Shown here piece by piece: positions 1-6,693 of a stretch of 8,353 bases of DNA (positions within the stretch are counted from its first letter, which is position 1; each line of letters opens with the position of its first letter). This stretch comes from JAYEIA01 sp964472505 (GTDB lineage: Bacteria > Bacteroidota > Bacteroidia > Bacteroidales > JAADGE01): positions 1 to 8,353 of the forward strand of contig CAYYQW010000119.1 of assembly GCA_964472505.1 (NCBI GenBank). The letters are read 5' to 3'. The translations under genes and the position numbers were made by a program. The notes under the pieces are model-generated. The model was given only the letters and a program-made list of their open reading frames with translations. It was not told where the DNA came from and searched no databases.

Positions 1-3000
1 TTTCCGGTATGAATGCTTTTATTCTCTTCAGATTTTCTTCCGGAATACATTAAGCTTAACTGTAGATAATCGGATAGTTTTGTTTGTATATTAATGTTCC
101 AGCTGATATTATTTCCGGGTTTCAAAGCTTGCATCATTTCATAGGCCGCCGGGCTGCCGATTTCGCCGTCAAAATTATTCCGAATGTACGATAATTCCCC
201 GTTTATCGTGTATTTACCGAGTCTGTTAAAAATATACTTTAAGTCAGTACGAAATATTTTTAGTTGTTCCGCATCCAATTGGTTGTATTTGCTTTCACGG
301 ATAAATGTAAGCCTGCTTTCCTGATTTTTTAATCCGGTGTATTGAAGTTCAAGCTTTGTTGTGTTATAGTCTATTTCATAGTTTCCGCTTTGCTGATAAT
401 CATTGATACGGCTTTGTAAACCAAAGCTGTATGAGGGCATTATGCGCAATTTCCAAACCGTGTAAATGGAGTTAAATTTCTGATAATTATTGCCTTGGAA
501 GTTCGTTCCGTTTATTTGTAATCGTTTGTTTTTATTATTCACAAAACTATAATTCAACATAAAGTTTCCGGATTGGTTTTTATAGCTGACTAAGTTTTGA
601 AAATTTACTTTTTGTTCAAAAAGCAAGCTGTCCGTTATGGCGTATGCTAATATTTTTTCATCTGTATCAAATGCGCGTTGGCTTTGAATTGTCAGACGGT
701 TTGAGAAGTGGCTCAGTACGGTTTGGAAAGGCTTTGTTTTTTCCGTCAAAAAACGCGAAGGATTAAGACTGAGGGATAAATCGGCCTGTTGTTCATACAC
801 TTTTTCATATTCATCGGTAGGGAGTTGTATGCGAATGTATTTAGCTTCATCCGGAAATTTAGCCGGCATAAATTCATCCAACTCTTGCCTGCCGTTTTCA
901 TTAAAGTCTTGCCAGCTGAATGCGCCTTGCCCGGCCGCTACTTCCAAGTAGCTAAAGTCTTGCTTCATGCGGCTTCCTGCTTTGTGTTCGGCCGTAAGCA
1001 TCAGGCTTATGCCGCGTTTCCGGCTGTTTAAGTTATAATTGAACTTTCCGGAATAATTCTTTCGTAAATCCATTTCGTTTATTAAAGAATCACTTCCGTA
1101 AATTGCTCTATAATTTGAATTTATGGATAGTTGATGAAAGTCATTATTTATAGGACTAAAATTTATTTTTGCCGAATGTGATTCAAGTCCGAAGTATAAG
1201 TTTTCTTTCTCAGGAATAAACTCTTCGCGATTGCTGTATGAAATGTAGTAGGGTAGTTTGGCACTTTCCGGACTTTTGGCGTAAAGCGTAAGTTCATTAA
1301 AGCGGTAGCTGTTTTTTTGGAGCGTGCTTTCTTTCGGTTTGAAAAATATATTCTTTTCGCCGCTGTTTTTAATTCCCGGCAGTATGGCTTTAAATTTTCC
1401 CTCTACGTAGCTTGAGTATGTCATAAACTGACTTTGATTTATACGGTTTTTGGTAAGAAGCAAATCATATTGATGTCCGGTTGAAACGCTTTTCCCGGTA
1501 TATTCCACAGTCGTTTTAGCTTTTCCTGCTTTATAGTCTGAGCCTGTTGCAAAGAAGTTTCCTGAAAGTGATGCTTTAAAGCTTTCTTTTCGGTTGATTT
1601 TTGCTTCAATTCCGGATAGGTGCGTTGCTTTTTCGGGTGACAGCTCGGAAATATTATAGTTACGTTCAAATTCGGGGCTTCTGAAATTCTCGAAAGGAGA
1701 AAAATTCCGGCCGGTATGCAGATAATTGCTGCGCATGCTCAGGCTGCCGTTTTCACTGCTGTCAATTTTGCTGATTATTTCGGCTTTCAGCGCATAGCCA
1801 AAATCATTTCTTTGGTCAAGTTCCGAAAACAGGTTTTCATCGGTATTGCTGACAGCGGTTTCAAAATTGAACCGAGTTTTATTGCTGATATCTATGGTTC
1901 CGCCGGTTGCTGCCATTAGTTTTGCTTTAGGACTGATTAATTGTTTTATCGGGGCATAATTACCCTGCGCTACGCCGTCTTTTGGTGCTACCCATTCAAA
2001 TACTTTACCGTTTACAGCTTCCGGTTTACGCATATAATTTCCTTTATTTGGCCCCGTATATGAAAAATCCACATAAAATTCACCTTTTTCCGGATTGCTT
2101 GCGTACACGTAGATTGATTGATAGAGCGTACCGTTTACCAGGCTGTCTTTTTTTATGTATGTTATGCGGTTTTTGTCCGGAGAATCTATTCGGGTTTCCG
2201 CCGGTACTACGGCAGCCTGAGGATTATCGCCGGCCATGCGTAAAATGTCTTTTTGTTCATCGTTGAGTTCCTGCGTAAAGCTTTGGTTTTTGGCATCTTT
2301 TTCCGAAAGAATATTAACAAAAAAAACGCCTTTTTTTGTTTTGACATTTGTTTCTCCGCCGGTAAGAAAGCGCGTATAATTTCGGTCGGAATACTCAAAT
2401 TCTGCAATGATTCTGCTGTTTTTGTTTATCGGGAAGTTGGATGTAAAACTTAGCTCGGCTGTATTGTAATTAATGGTATAATCATAGTCCTCGCCGCGCT
2501 GCAGAACTTCTCCGTTTACCAAAATTCGTTCACTGTCGGCAAGTACAATTATGAAATATTCATTATTGTTTCCGCTCAGGCGGTAGGGGCCTTGGTCGCC
2601 TTCGCGGCCGTTAAACTTCATACGCCGGTATTTCCCTTTCGATACAGCCAAACTGATTTGCGAATTCGTGATATTTTGTAATGAGTCCTCTGACCTGAAC
2701 TTATAATTTAAGCCTTGTACTTTTCTTTCCGTATTAATAAACATGCCCTCCGATGACTTAGCGCGAATATCGCCGGCCGTTAATGTGCTTTTTTTACTTT
2801 TTACTTCTATAAATACCCGGTCGAACTCCTTAATATGCTGAGTAGTACCATCGGCTTGCAGGGGTAAATTATCATCGGACAAAGCTGCATTTAATTGAAT
2901 GCCCGGCATGGGTTCGCCTGAGAGTTGCAAGTTCATTTCAGAGTTGAGGGCGGCACTGTTATTTGTGCCCAAAGTCAAACCGCGTGAAATACTTCCGCCG

Positions 3001-3401
3001 GTTCTCAACCGGGAATTATCGCTAAGGCCTTTACCGGTTTTATCTTCCGTGGGAGCATCGGCTTTTTGCTTAATACGAAGGTTTTCCGAAGGTTTTTGAT
3101 ACAGAAAAAAAGTATCCTTAAACTGCCGGTTAAAAACACGGTAGCTTAAGTATAATGAATCTTCGGGCAGCTTTTTAAACAAAATTTCAGAATCGGAGTA
3201 GTTAACAGTGAAATTGCTTTTGGGCCACGGCCTATTATTTTTGTCAAATAATTGCACACTTCCCGGCATTATAGGCAAACTGTCGGCTTTTATGATGATT
3301 TTTCCCGGATTTATCCAATAGCCTCTCAGGTTGCTTGTCTCTTGTGCAAACAAAGGCGCAGAGCATAAGAACAGGAGAACCGACAGTAAATATTTTTTCA
3401 C
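1..3401 (-). CDS. Large Bacteroidota outer-membrane beta-barrel-type protein of unknown function (3' end cut by window edge)
   Basis: One open frame reads without a stop from a GTG at 3401-3399 to the left edge, giving 1133 complete codons. I chose the GTG because it begins a convincing signal peptide: MKK, a hydrophobic core (LLSVLLFLCSAPLF), then a cleavage site after Ala19 with Gln20 at +1. No in-frame ATG lies close upstream. The mature part starts with a beta-rich domain (about 22-105). Next comes a Gly/Ser/Asn-rich segment with GSISRG (136-141) and a stretch around 190-235 (EFDRVFIEV, TAGDIR, KVQGLNYKF). Around 265-345 is a QGPYRL...RGEDYDY...EFEYSDRNY module. The rest alternates polar and hydrophobic residues, as in an outer-membrane barrel. 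It ends in YLQLSLMYSGRK and IHTG at the edge. I recall this C-terminus from conserved Bacteroidota proteins that stop a few residues later, so the gene is probably nearly complete. No catalytic motif is visible. It is divergent from the sugar operon. Surface location is a confident inference; function is unknown. Confidence 0.85.
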   Translation of the reverse strand, partial: MKKYLLSVLLFLCSAPLFAQETSNLRGYWINPGKIIIKADSLPIMPGSVQLFDKNNRPWPKSNFTVNYSDSEILFKKLPEDSLYLSYRVFNRQFKDTFFLYQKPSENLRIKQKADAPTEDKTGKGLSDNSRLRTGGSISRGLTLGTNNSAALNSEMNLQLSGEPMPGIQLNAALSDDNLPLQADGTTQHIKEFDRVFIEVKSKKSTLTAGDIRAKSSEGMFINTERKVQGLNYKFRSEDSLQNITNSQISLAVSKGKYRRMKFNGREGDQGPYRLSGNNNEYFIIVLADSERILVNGEVLQRGEDYDYTINYNTAELSFTSNFPINKNSRIIAEFEYSDRNYTRFLTGGETNVKTKKGVFFVNILSEKDAKNQSFTQELNDEQKDILRMAGDNPQAAVVPAETRIDSPDKNRITYIKKDSLVNGTLYQSIYVYASNPEKGEFYVDFSYTGPNKGNYMRKPEAVNGKVFEWVAPKDGVAQGNYAPIKQLISPKAKLMAATGGTIDISNKTRFNFETAVSNTDENLFSELDQRNDFGYALKAEIISKIDSSENGSLSMRSNYLHTGRNFSPFENFRSPEFERNYNISELSPEKATHLSGIEAKINRKESFKASLSGNFFATGSDYKAGKAKTTVEYTGKSVSTGHQYDLLLTKNRINQSQFMTYSSYVEGKFKAILPGIKNSGEKNIFFKPKESTLQKNSYRFNELTLYAKSPESAKLPYYISYSNREEFIPEKENLYFGLESHSAKINFSPINNDFHQLSINSNYRAIYGSDSLINEMDLRKNYSGKFNYNLNSRKRGISLMLTAEHKAGSRMKQDFSYLEVAAGQGAFSWQDFNENGRQELDEFMPAKFPDEAKYIRIQLPTDEYEKVYEQQADLSLSLNPSRFLTEKTKPFQTVLSHFSNRLTIQSQRAFDTDEKILAYAITDSLLFEQKVNFQNLVSYKNQSGNFMLNYSFVNNKNKRLQINGTNFQGNNYQKFNSIYTVWKLRIMPSYSFGLQSRINDYQQSGNYEIDYNTTKLELQYTGLKNQESRLTFIRESKYNQLDAEQLKIFRTDLKYIFNRLGKYTINGELSYIRNNFDGEIGSPAAYEMMQALKPGNNISWNINIQTKLSDYLQLSLMYSGRKSEENKSIHTG

Positions 3402-3490
3402 AAAAACCGGGTTTTGTACACAGAGGGAAATTAGAAATTTAACGCTTAAAAGCCGAAAATATTCTTAGTTTTGTGTTCAAACAAGAATTA
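3402..3490. other. Divergent intergenic region between the barrel-protein gene and the polysaccharide operon
   Basis: These 89 bases must carry the start signals of both divergent genes. The plus-strand promoter is clear and is listed separately. On the minus strand the best -7 candidate is TAAATTTC (complement of 3434-3441). It matches TAnnTTTG except at the last base and lies about 32 bases before the GTG start. I see no convincing -33 TTG for either direction and no hairpin. Confidence 0.4.
3466..3473 (+). promoter_or_regulatory. Bacteroidota-type -7 promoter element of the glycosyltransferase operon
   Basis: TAGTTTTG matches the Bacteroidota sigma-ABfr -7 consensus TAnnTTTG exactly. It ends 17 bases before the ATG at 3491, so transcription would begin roughly 7-10 bases before the start codon. 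It also shows that the in-frame GTG at 3473, whose first G is the last base of this box, cannot be the translation start. No clear -33 TTG is seen at the usual distance of about 20 bases. Confidence 0.6.
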
Positions 3491-4633
3491 ATGAATAAAA
3501 AGAAAATACTCATTTTTATTGATTGGTTTTTGCCGGGCTACAAAGCCGGCGGGCCGATTCGTTCCGTTGCCAATATGATAGAGCATTTGGGCAAAGATTA
3601 TGAGTTTTTCATCATTACCGGCAATAGCGATTATAATGAAACAGAGCCTTATCTCGATATTGAAAGCGATAAGTGGTTGGATTTTGACAGCAATACCAAG
3701 ATAATTTATCTTTCCGAAAAAAAGCGAACGAAGCAAAGCTTAAAGCAAATTGTTGAAAGTCTTAATTTTGATGCAGCATATATTAACGGGATTTATTCAT
3801 ATAATTTTTCCATTTTGCCTTTGTTGGTTTTAAAAGGCAGCGGAAAAAAAACGCTGATTTGTGCGCGCGGAATGCTTTCCGACCAAGCTTTTTCCCGGAA
3901 ATCATTAAAAAAGCAAGTGTTTTTAAAAGCTGCTCGCTTGTTCAAACTATACAAAAATGTTATTTTTCATGCTACCAATGATTCGGAAGCCAATGATATC
4001 AGAAAGAAATTGGGAAATAAAATTCCAATTGTAACTGCGGCCAACTTTACGCGAAAAATCACACCCGATAATATAAAATCAGTTAAGAAAGAGGCCGGAG
4101 AGCTGAAATTAGTTTCAATAGCCCGAATTTCTCAGGAGAAAAACACTAAATTTGCTTTGGAAGTACTTTCAAATTTGACTGCCGGACAAATTGAATTTGA
4201 TTTATACGGAAGCATAAACGATGAGGATTATTGGCATGCCTGCAAAGATGTTACCGAGAATCTGCCCAAAAATATAGTGGTAAAGCATAAAGGAACAGTC
4301 CGGAGTGAAAATGTAGCTAAAACCTTTGCGCAATACCATTTTGCTTTGATGCCTTCTTTGGGCGAAAATTTCGGGCACAGTCTGGCTGAAAGCATGGCTG
4401 CCGGTACACCCGTAATCACAAGTACCGCTACGCCCTGGCGAAATTTGGAACAAGCCGGCGCAGGCTGGGATATTGACTTAAAGGATGAGAGCCGCTTTGA
4501 AAAAATCATAAATTATTGTGTGAAGATGGAGCAGGAAGAATATGGGCGACTTTCTCAGTCGGCCCGAGAGTATGCCCTGGCGGAAGCAAAAACGGAAGAA
4601 AAAATCGAACAATACAAAAAGCTGTTTGAATAA
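3491..4633 (+). CDS. GT4-family glycosyltransferase, polysaccharide biosynthesis
   Basis: A 380-residue retaining GT-B glycosyltransferase that would transfer a sugar from a nucleotide donor to a growing lipid-linked glycan on the cytoplasmic face of the inner membrane. The N-terminal acceptor domain begins MNKKKILIFIDWFLPGYKAGG, with the glycine-rich GGP (20-22) typical of GT4 enzymes. A GIYSYNFSI segment (100-108) and ARGMLS (125-130, the family's RGML motif) follow. The C-terminal donor domain contains ARISQEKN (211-218), supplying the Arg and Lys that bind the donor phosphates. GENFGHSLAE (291-300) is the EX7E signature, with Glu292 and Glu300. Length is normal for the family. I start at ATG 3491 rather than the upstream GTG 3473, because the latter lies inside the -7 promoter box and the protein then begins with the expected Lys-rich first strand. 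The stop overlaps the next start (TAATG), indicating translational coupling. Sugar specificity cannot be read from the sequence. Confidence 0.92.
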   Translation: MNKKKILIFIDWFLPGYKAGGPIRSVANMIEHLGKDYEFFIITGNSDYNETEPYLDIESDKWLDFDSNTKIIYLSEKKRTKQSLKQIVESLNFDAAYINGIYSYNFSILPLLVLKGSGKKTLICARGMLSDQAFSRKSLKKQVFLKAARLFKLYKNVIFHATNDSEANDIRKKLGNKIPIVTAANFTRKITPDNIKSVKKEAGELKLVSIARISQEKNTKFALEVLSNLTAGQIEFDLYGSINDEDYWHACKDVTENLPKNIVVKHKGTVRSENVAKTFAQYHFALMPSLGENFGHSLAESMAAGTPVITSTATPWRNLEQAGAGWDIDLKDESRFEKIINYCVKMEQEEYGRLSQSAREYALAEAKTEEKIEQYKKLFE

Positions 4634-5184
4634 TGAATACAACCGATTTATCAAGCTATGACAACAGTAGCTATCAACCCGGAGCCGGGACGATAAAGCG
4701 CATTTTGTGGTATTTTACCAACGCCTTATTTTTTACAAGCCGTTGGCTGCCCGTGAGCGGTTTTAAAGTGTTTCTTTTACGCCTGTTCGGAGCCAAAGTA
4801 GGCAAGGGCGTAAACATAAAACCGGCGGTAAACATAAAATATCCGTGGCGTCTGACTATCGGCAATTTTGTTTGGATAGGCGAAAACGTTTGGATTGACA
4901 ATTTGGCTGATGTAACAATCGGCGACAATGTGTGTATTTCGCAGGGAGCGATGCTGCTTTGCGGAAATCATAATTTTAAGAAAAGCAGTTTTGATTTAAT
5001 TACCGGAACAATTACTTTGGAAGAAGGCGTTTGGATTGGCGCCCAAAGTATTGTGGGACCGAATGTTATTTGCCGGTCGCATTCGGTTTTGGCCGTAAAA
5101 TCGGTTGCAAGTACAGAGCTTGAGTCATACACCATTTACCGCGGAAACCCGGCCGTAGCGGTCAAGAAAAGGGAGATAGGTTAA
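4633..5184 (+). CDS. wcaF: WcaF-family hexapeptide-repeat acetyltransferase (exopolysaccharide O-acetylation)
   Basis: A 183-residue left-handed beta-helix acyltransferase predicted to O-acetylate a sugar of the extracellular polysaccharide using acetyl-CoA. After an N-terminal helix region, FLLRLFGAKVGK (47-58) and a stretch around 62-82 (IKPAVNIKYPWRLTIG, then FVW) closely resemble my memory of E. coli WcaF. Hexapeptide turns follow (VTIGDNVCISQGA; a second set at about 129-160). His113 in CGNHN matches the catalytic His of the family's GSHD motif, with Asn in place of the usual Asp after it. The C-terminal RGNPAVAVKKR (170-180) is the standard closing motif that contacts CoA. The ATG overlaps the preceding TAA by one base, so it is in the same transcript as the GT4. 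It is the last gene before the toxin-antitoxin block, and no obvious terminator follows it. The family call is secure. The colanic-acid symbol is by homology only and does not imply that colanic acid is made. Confidence 0.9.
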   Translation: MNTTDLSSYDNSSYQPGAGTIKRILWYFTNALFFTSRWLPVSGFKVFLLRLFGAKVGKGVNIKPAVNIKYPWRLTIGNFVWIGENVWIDNLADVTIGDNVCISQGAMLLCGNHNFKKSSFDLITGTITLEEGVWIGAQSIVGPNVICRSHSVLAVKSVASTELESYTIYRGNPAVAVKKREIG

Positions 5185-5234
5185 CGGGAGCATTTATTCT
5201 TTGAAAAACCGGATGCAAAATCATGAAAAAGTAC

Positions 5235-5242
5235 TAACTTTG
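5235..5242 (+). promoter_or_regulatory. Bacteroidota-type -7 promoter element of mazEF
   Basis: TAACTTTG is an exact TAnnTTTG match, 25 bases before the mazE ATG. It shows that the toxin-antitoxin pair has its own promoter rather than depending on the sugar operon upstream. No -33 TTG is seen at the usual spacing. The TTTG end of this box is also the first half of the palindrome listed next. Confidence 0.65.
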
Positions 5243-5261
5243 TAATTACAAACTAAAGTTT
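5236..5261. promoter_or_regulatory. Probable MazE/MazEF autoregulatory operator (nested palindromes)
   Basis: A perfect 14-bp palindrome, TTTGTAATTACAAA (5239-5252), overlaps the last four bases of the -7 box. It is bordered by an outer inverted pair AACTTT (5236-5241) / AAAGTT (5255-5260). A second, overlapping inverted repeat AAACT-AA-AGTTT spans 5250-5261. AbrB-fold antitoxins such as MazE are known to bind palindromes in their own promoters, alone or with toxin, and repress them. The position across the promoter and transcription start is what such an operator needs. The sites are seen directly; binding is inferred. Confidence 0.55.
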
Positions 5262-5267
5262 GAGATT

Positions 5268-5513
5268 ATGGAAATTTCAATTATTCAAATAGGAAATTCA
5301 AAAGGAATCAGACTGAGCAAAACCTTGCTTGAAAAGTATAATATGAAGGACAAGCTTGAGCTGATACTTGAGAAGGGTTACATCATTATAAAACCAAAAG
5401 CCGAGCCGAGAAAAGCTTGGGAAAAAGCGTTTAAGAAAATGCACGAAAGGGGCGATGATGAACCGTTGATAAATGACGTTTTTGAAGACGAAAATTTTGA
5501 AGAATGGCAATAA
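5268..5513 (+). CDS. mazE: MazE-type antitoxin (AbrB/SpoVT fold)
   Basis: An 81-residue antitoxin that would bind and block the MazF endoribonuclease encoded next to it, and repress the shared promoter. Residues 1-46 form the swapped-hairpin AbrB DNA-binding domain, with the family's characteristic IIQIGNSKGIRLSK (5-18) followed by a GYIIIKP strand (37-43). The C-terminal half is helical and then strongly acidic, ending DENFEEWQ. An acidic tail with a terminal Trp is what MazE proteins thread into the toxin's RNA-binding groove. It overlaps mazF by 10 bases in another frame, so translation is coupled. Its own promoter and a palindromic operator lie immediately upstream. Length and organisation are canonical and nothing appears degraded. 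Confidence 0.92.
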   Translation: MEISIIQIGNSKGIRLSKTLLEKYNMKDKLELILEKGYIIIKPKAEPRKAWEKAFKKMHERGDDEPLINDVFEDENFEEWQ

Positions 5514-5818
5514 AACAATACAAAATTGTATTAGTTAATCTAAACGGAAGCGATATTAAGAAAACTCGTCCATGCGTAATAATTTCTCCAAACGAGATGA
5601 ACAAGTATTTGAATACCGTTATTATTGCTCCCGTAACAAGTCAATCAAAGAATTATCCGACGAGAGTACTGTTTAAGCATAATAACCGTCAATCTTGGAT
5701 TGTTCTTGACCAAATCCGAACCATTGACAAGCAAAGAATTGTTAAAATAGTTGATTCCTTACAGGAAAAAGAAATTGAAGAAGTAAAATTGATAATTAAG
5801 GAAATGTTTGTAGATTAG
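5504..5818 (+). CDS. mazF: MazF/PemK-family endoribonuclease toxin
   Basis: A 104-residue sequence-specific mRNA interferase, part of the MazEF module that stalls translation when the labile antitoxin is lost. The PemK/MazF fold is clear: IVLVNLN (8-14), then KKTRPCVIISPNEMN (19-33), APVTS (42-46), YPTRV (51-55), and WIVLDQIRTIDKQRIVK (65-81). Arg22 and Thr45 correspond to the conserved active-site Arg and Thr of MazF enzymes, so the toxin should be catalytically intact. The cleavage site cannot be predicted. The ATG lies inside the end of mazE (10-base overlap), with only a weak GAAGA ahead of it, consistent with coupled translation that keeps antitoxin in excess. Base composition is low in G+C (19 of 60 at 5521-5580). 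Confidence 0.93.
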   Translation: MAIKQYKIVLVNLNGSDIKKTRPCVIISPNEMNKYLNTVIIAPVTSQSKNYPTRVLFKHNNRQSWIVLDQIRTIDKQRIVKIVDSLQEKEIEEVKLIIKEMFVD

Positions 5819-5886
5819 TTATCATAAGGTTTACAATATCCTGCAAACAGCATTTTGTGTTTATTTAAGACTACCGAAAAAAATTG

Positions 5887-5894
5887 TATAATTG
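5887..5894 (+). promoter_or_regulatory. Weak candidate -7 element for mntA-hepT
   Basis: TATAATTG differs from TAnnTTTG at one position and lies 35 bases before the mntA start, in the 111-base gap after mazF. It is embedded in a short inverted repeat AATT-GTAT-AATT. The gap is extremely AT-rich, so such matches are expected by chance. It is listed because this module otherwise has no visible promoter and might instead be read through from mazEF. Confidence 0.25.
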
Positions 5895-5929
5895 AGATAA
5901 GCTTTTTACCAAAAAACAAATAACGACAC

Positions 5930-6232
5930 ATGAAAGTTACTAAGTCTGAAATAATAAATTATCTCAAGGCAAATAAATCTGAATTTGAAAACAAGTATTT
6001 CATTGACAGATTCGGATTGTTTGGCAGCTATGCTCGCGGTGAAGCCGGAGAATACAGTGATATTGATATAAGCTATATCTTAAAAGAAGGGAAAAAGTTA
6101 TCTTATTTTGAGCTTTTTAATTTGGAGAAAAAGTTGGAAAAATATTTCGACCGGCGAGTTGATTTAATAAACTACCGTTATATGAATCCGATTGTAAAAT
6201 ATAAATCATCAAAAGAGATTATTTATGTATAG
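5930..6232 (+). CDS. mntA: MntA-type minimal nucleotidyltransferase antitoxin
   Basis: A 100-residue polymerase-beta-fold nucleotidyltransferase, the antitoxin of a HEPN-MNT (HepT-MntA) toxin-antitoxin pair. In characterised members, MntA uses ATP to add AMP residues to a tyrosine of HepT, which inactivates the RNase. The signature GSX10DXD is intact: Gly32-Ser33, then ten residues, then Asp44-Ile-Asp46. A third acidic residue, Asp78 in RRVDLIN, completes the metal-binding triad. The protein should therefore be catalytically active. The N-terminus (MKVTKSEIINYLKANK) is the usual short helix, and length is normal for minimal nucleotidyltransferases. No good Shine-Dalgarno sequence precedes the ATG. 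It overlaps hepT by 8 bases. The symbol follows the characterised system; the orthology claim rests on motif and gene pairing. Confidence 0.9.
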   Translation: MKVTKSEIINYLKANKSEFENKYFIDRFGLFGSYARGEAGEYSDIDISYILKEGKKLSYFELFNLEKKLEKYFDRRVDLINYRYMNPIVKYKSSKEIIYV

Positions 6233-6653
6233 CGATAAAAATTTAATCTATGTTCTTACTGTTTTAGAAGCAATTGAGAAATTATTTCTGTACACAGAAG
6301 ACTTTGACAATGCTTATGATTTCTGGCAATCAGAGAATCAATTGCATTTTAATGCAAGTTCAAATCTTCTTCTTGCAATTGGAGAAGAAACGGCCAAAAT
6401 TGATACCGGTTTAAAAGAAAAATATGATAAAATCCAATGGGATGCGATTGTAAACCTTAGACACAGATTGGCGCATGATTACCGAGGTTCTGACCCTGAT
6501 ATTTTATGGCAAATCATACAATTTGAGCTGCACCCGCTGAAAAAAACATTAATTCAAATGATTGAAAATATAACATTTGAAGATGAAATGTTGTTATCCG
6601 CTCTTAATTCAGAATATTATAAACATTTGGGTTATTTGATTGATAAGAAGTAA
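6225..6653 (+). CDS. hepT: HepT-type HEPN (DUF86) RNase toxin
   Basis: A 142-residue all-helical HEPN-domain protein, the toxin partner of MntA. The catalytic RX4HXY motif is complete: Arg79, His84 and Tyr86 in RHRLAHDY. In characterised HepT proteins Arg and His cleave RNA and the Tyr is the AMPylation target of MntA. Other DUF86 landmarks are present: AIGEE (51-55), and WDAIVNLRHRLAHDY followed by ILWQIIQFELHPLK (93-106). After the usual end of the domain (about residue 113) there is an extra tail of roughly 29 residues (ENITFEDEM...YLIDKK), mostly predicted helical. The ATG sits in the last codons of mntA, with AAAGAGA (6212-6218) six bases upstream as a plausible ribosome site. The region is very AT-rich (16 G+C of 60 at 6241-6300). 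The family call is firm; the RNA target is unknown. Confidence 0.9.
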   Translation: MYSDKNLIYVLTVLEAIEKLFLYTEDFDNAYDFWQSENQLHFNASSNLLLAIGEETAKIDTGLKEKYDKIQWDAIVNLRHRLAHDYRGSDPDILWQIIQFELHPLKKTLIQMIENITFEDEMLLSALNSEYYKHLGYLIDKK

Positions 6654-6693
6654 TATAAGTCCGCCTTTTATTGGTATCTCGAAAAAAATACGA

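Noticed and set aside
789..3099. Several plus-strand and other-frame ORFs of 60-95 codons (for example 789-1031, 1716-1919, 1982-2266, 2253-2453, 2899-3099)
   Set aside because: They lie opposite or out of frame with the single continuous minus-strand frame of the barrel protein. They have Cys/Phe/Arg-rich shadow-type composition and no family motifs.
3473..3490. GTG at 3473 as start of the GT4 glycosyltransferase
   Set aside because: It overlaps the TAGTTTTG promoter box, and the extra six residues are not typical of the family's N-terminus.
4202..4971. Minus-strand ORFs opposite the GT4 and acetyltransferase genes (4202-4453, 4228-4509, 4674-4928, 4777-4971)
   Set aside because: They are antisense shadows of well-recognised enzymes, with no recognisable domains and no promoter.
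5185..5230. Possible terminator between the acetyltransferase and mazE (GCAT...ATGC pairing)
   Set aside because: The arms are only four bases long, with a long loop and no T run. This is not better than chance.
5819..5929. Search for a small RNA antitoxin, terminator or recombination site between the two toxin-antitoxin modules
   Set aside because: The gap is AT-rich with only short A/T inverted repeats. There is no GC stem, no direct repeats matching the far side of the block, and no ORF.
6640..6693. TTG at 6640 as start of the GT2 glycosyltransferase
   Set aside because: It overlaps the end of hepT and adds 18 residues ahead of the canonical MKISVIT first strand.
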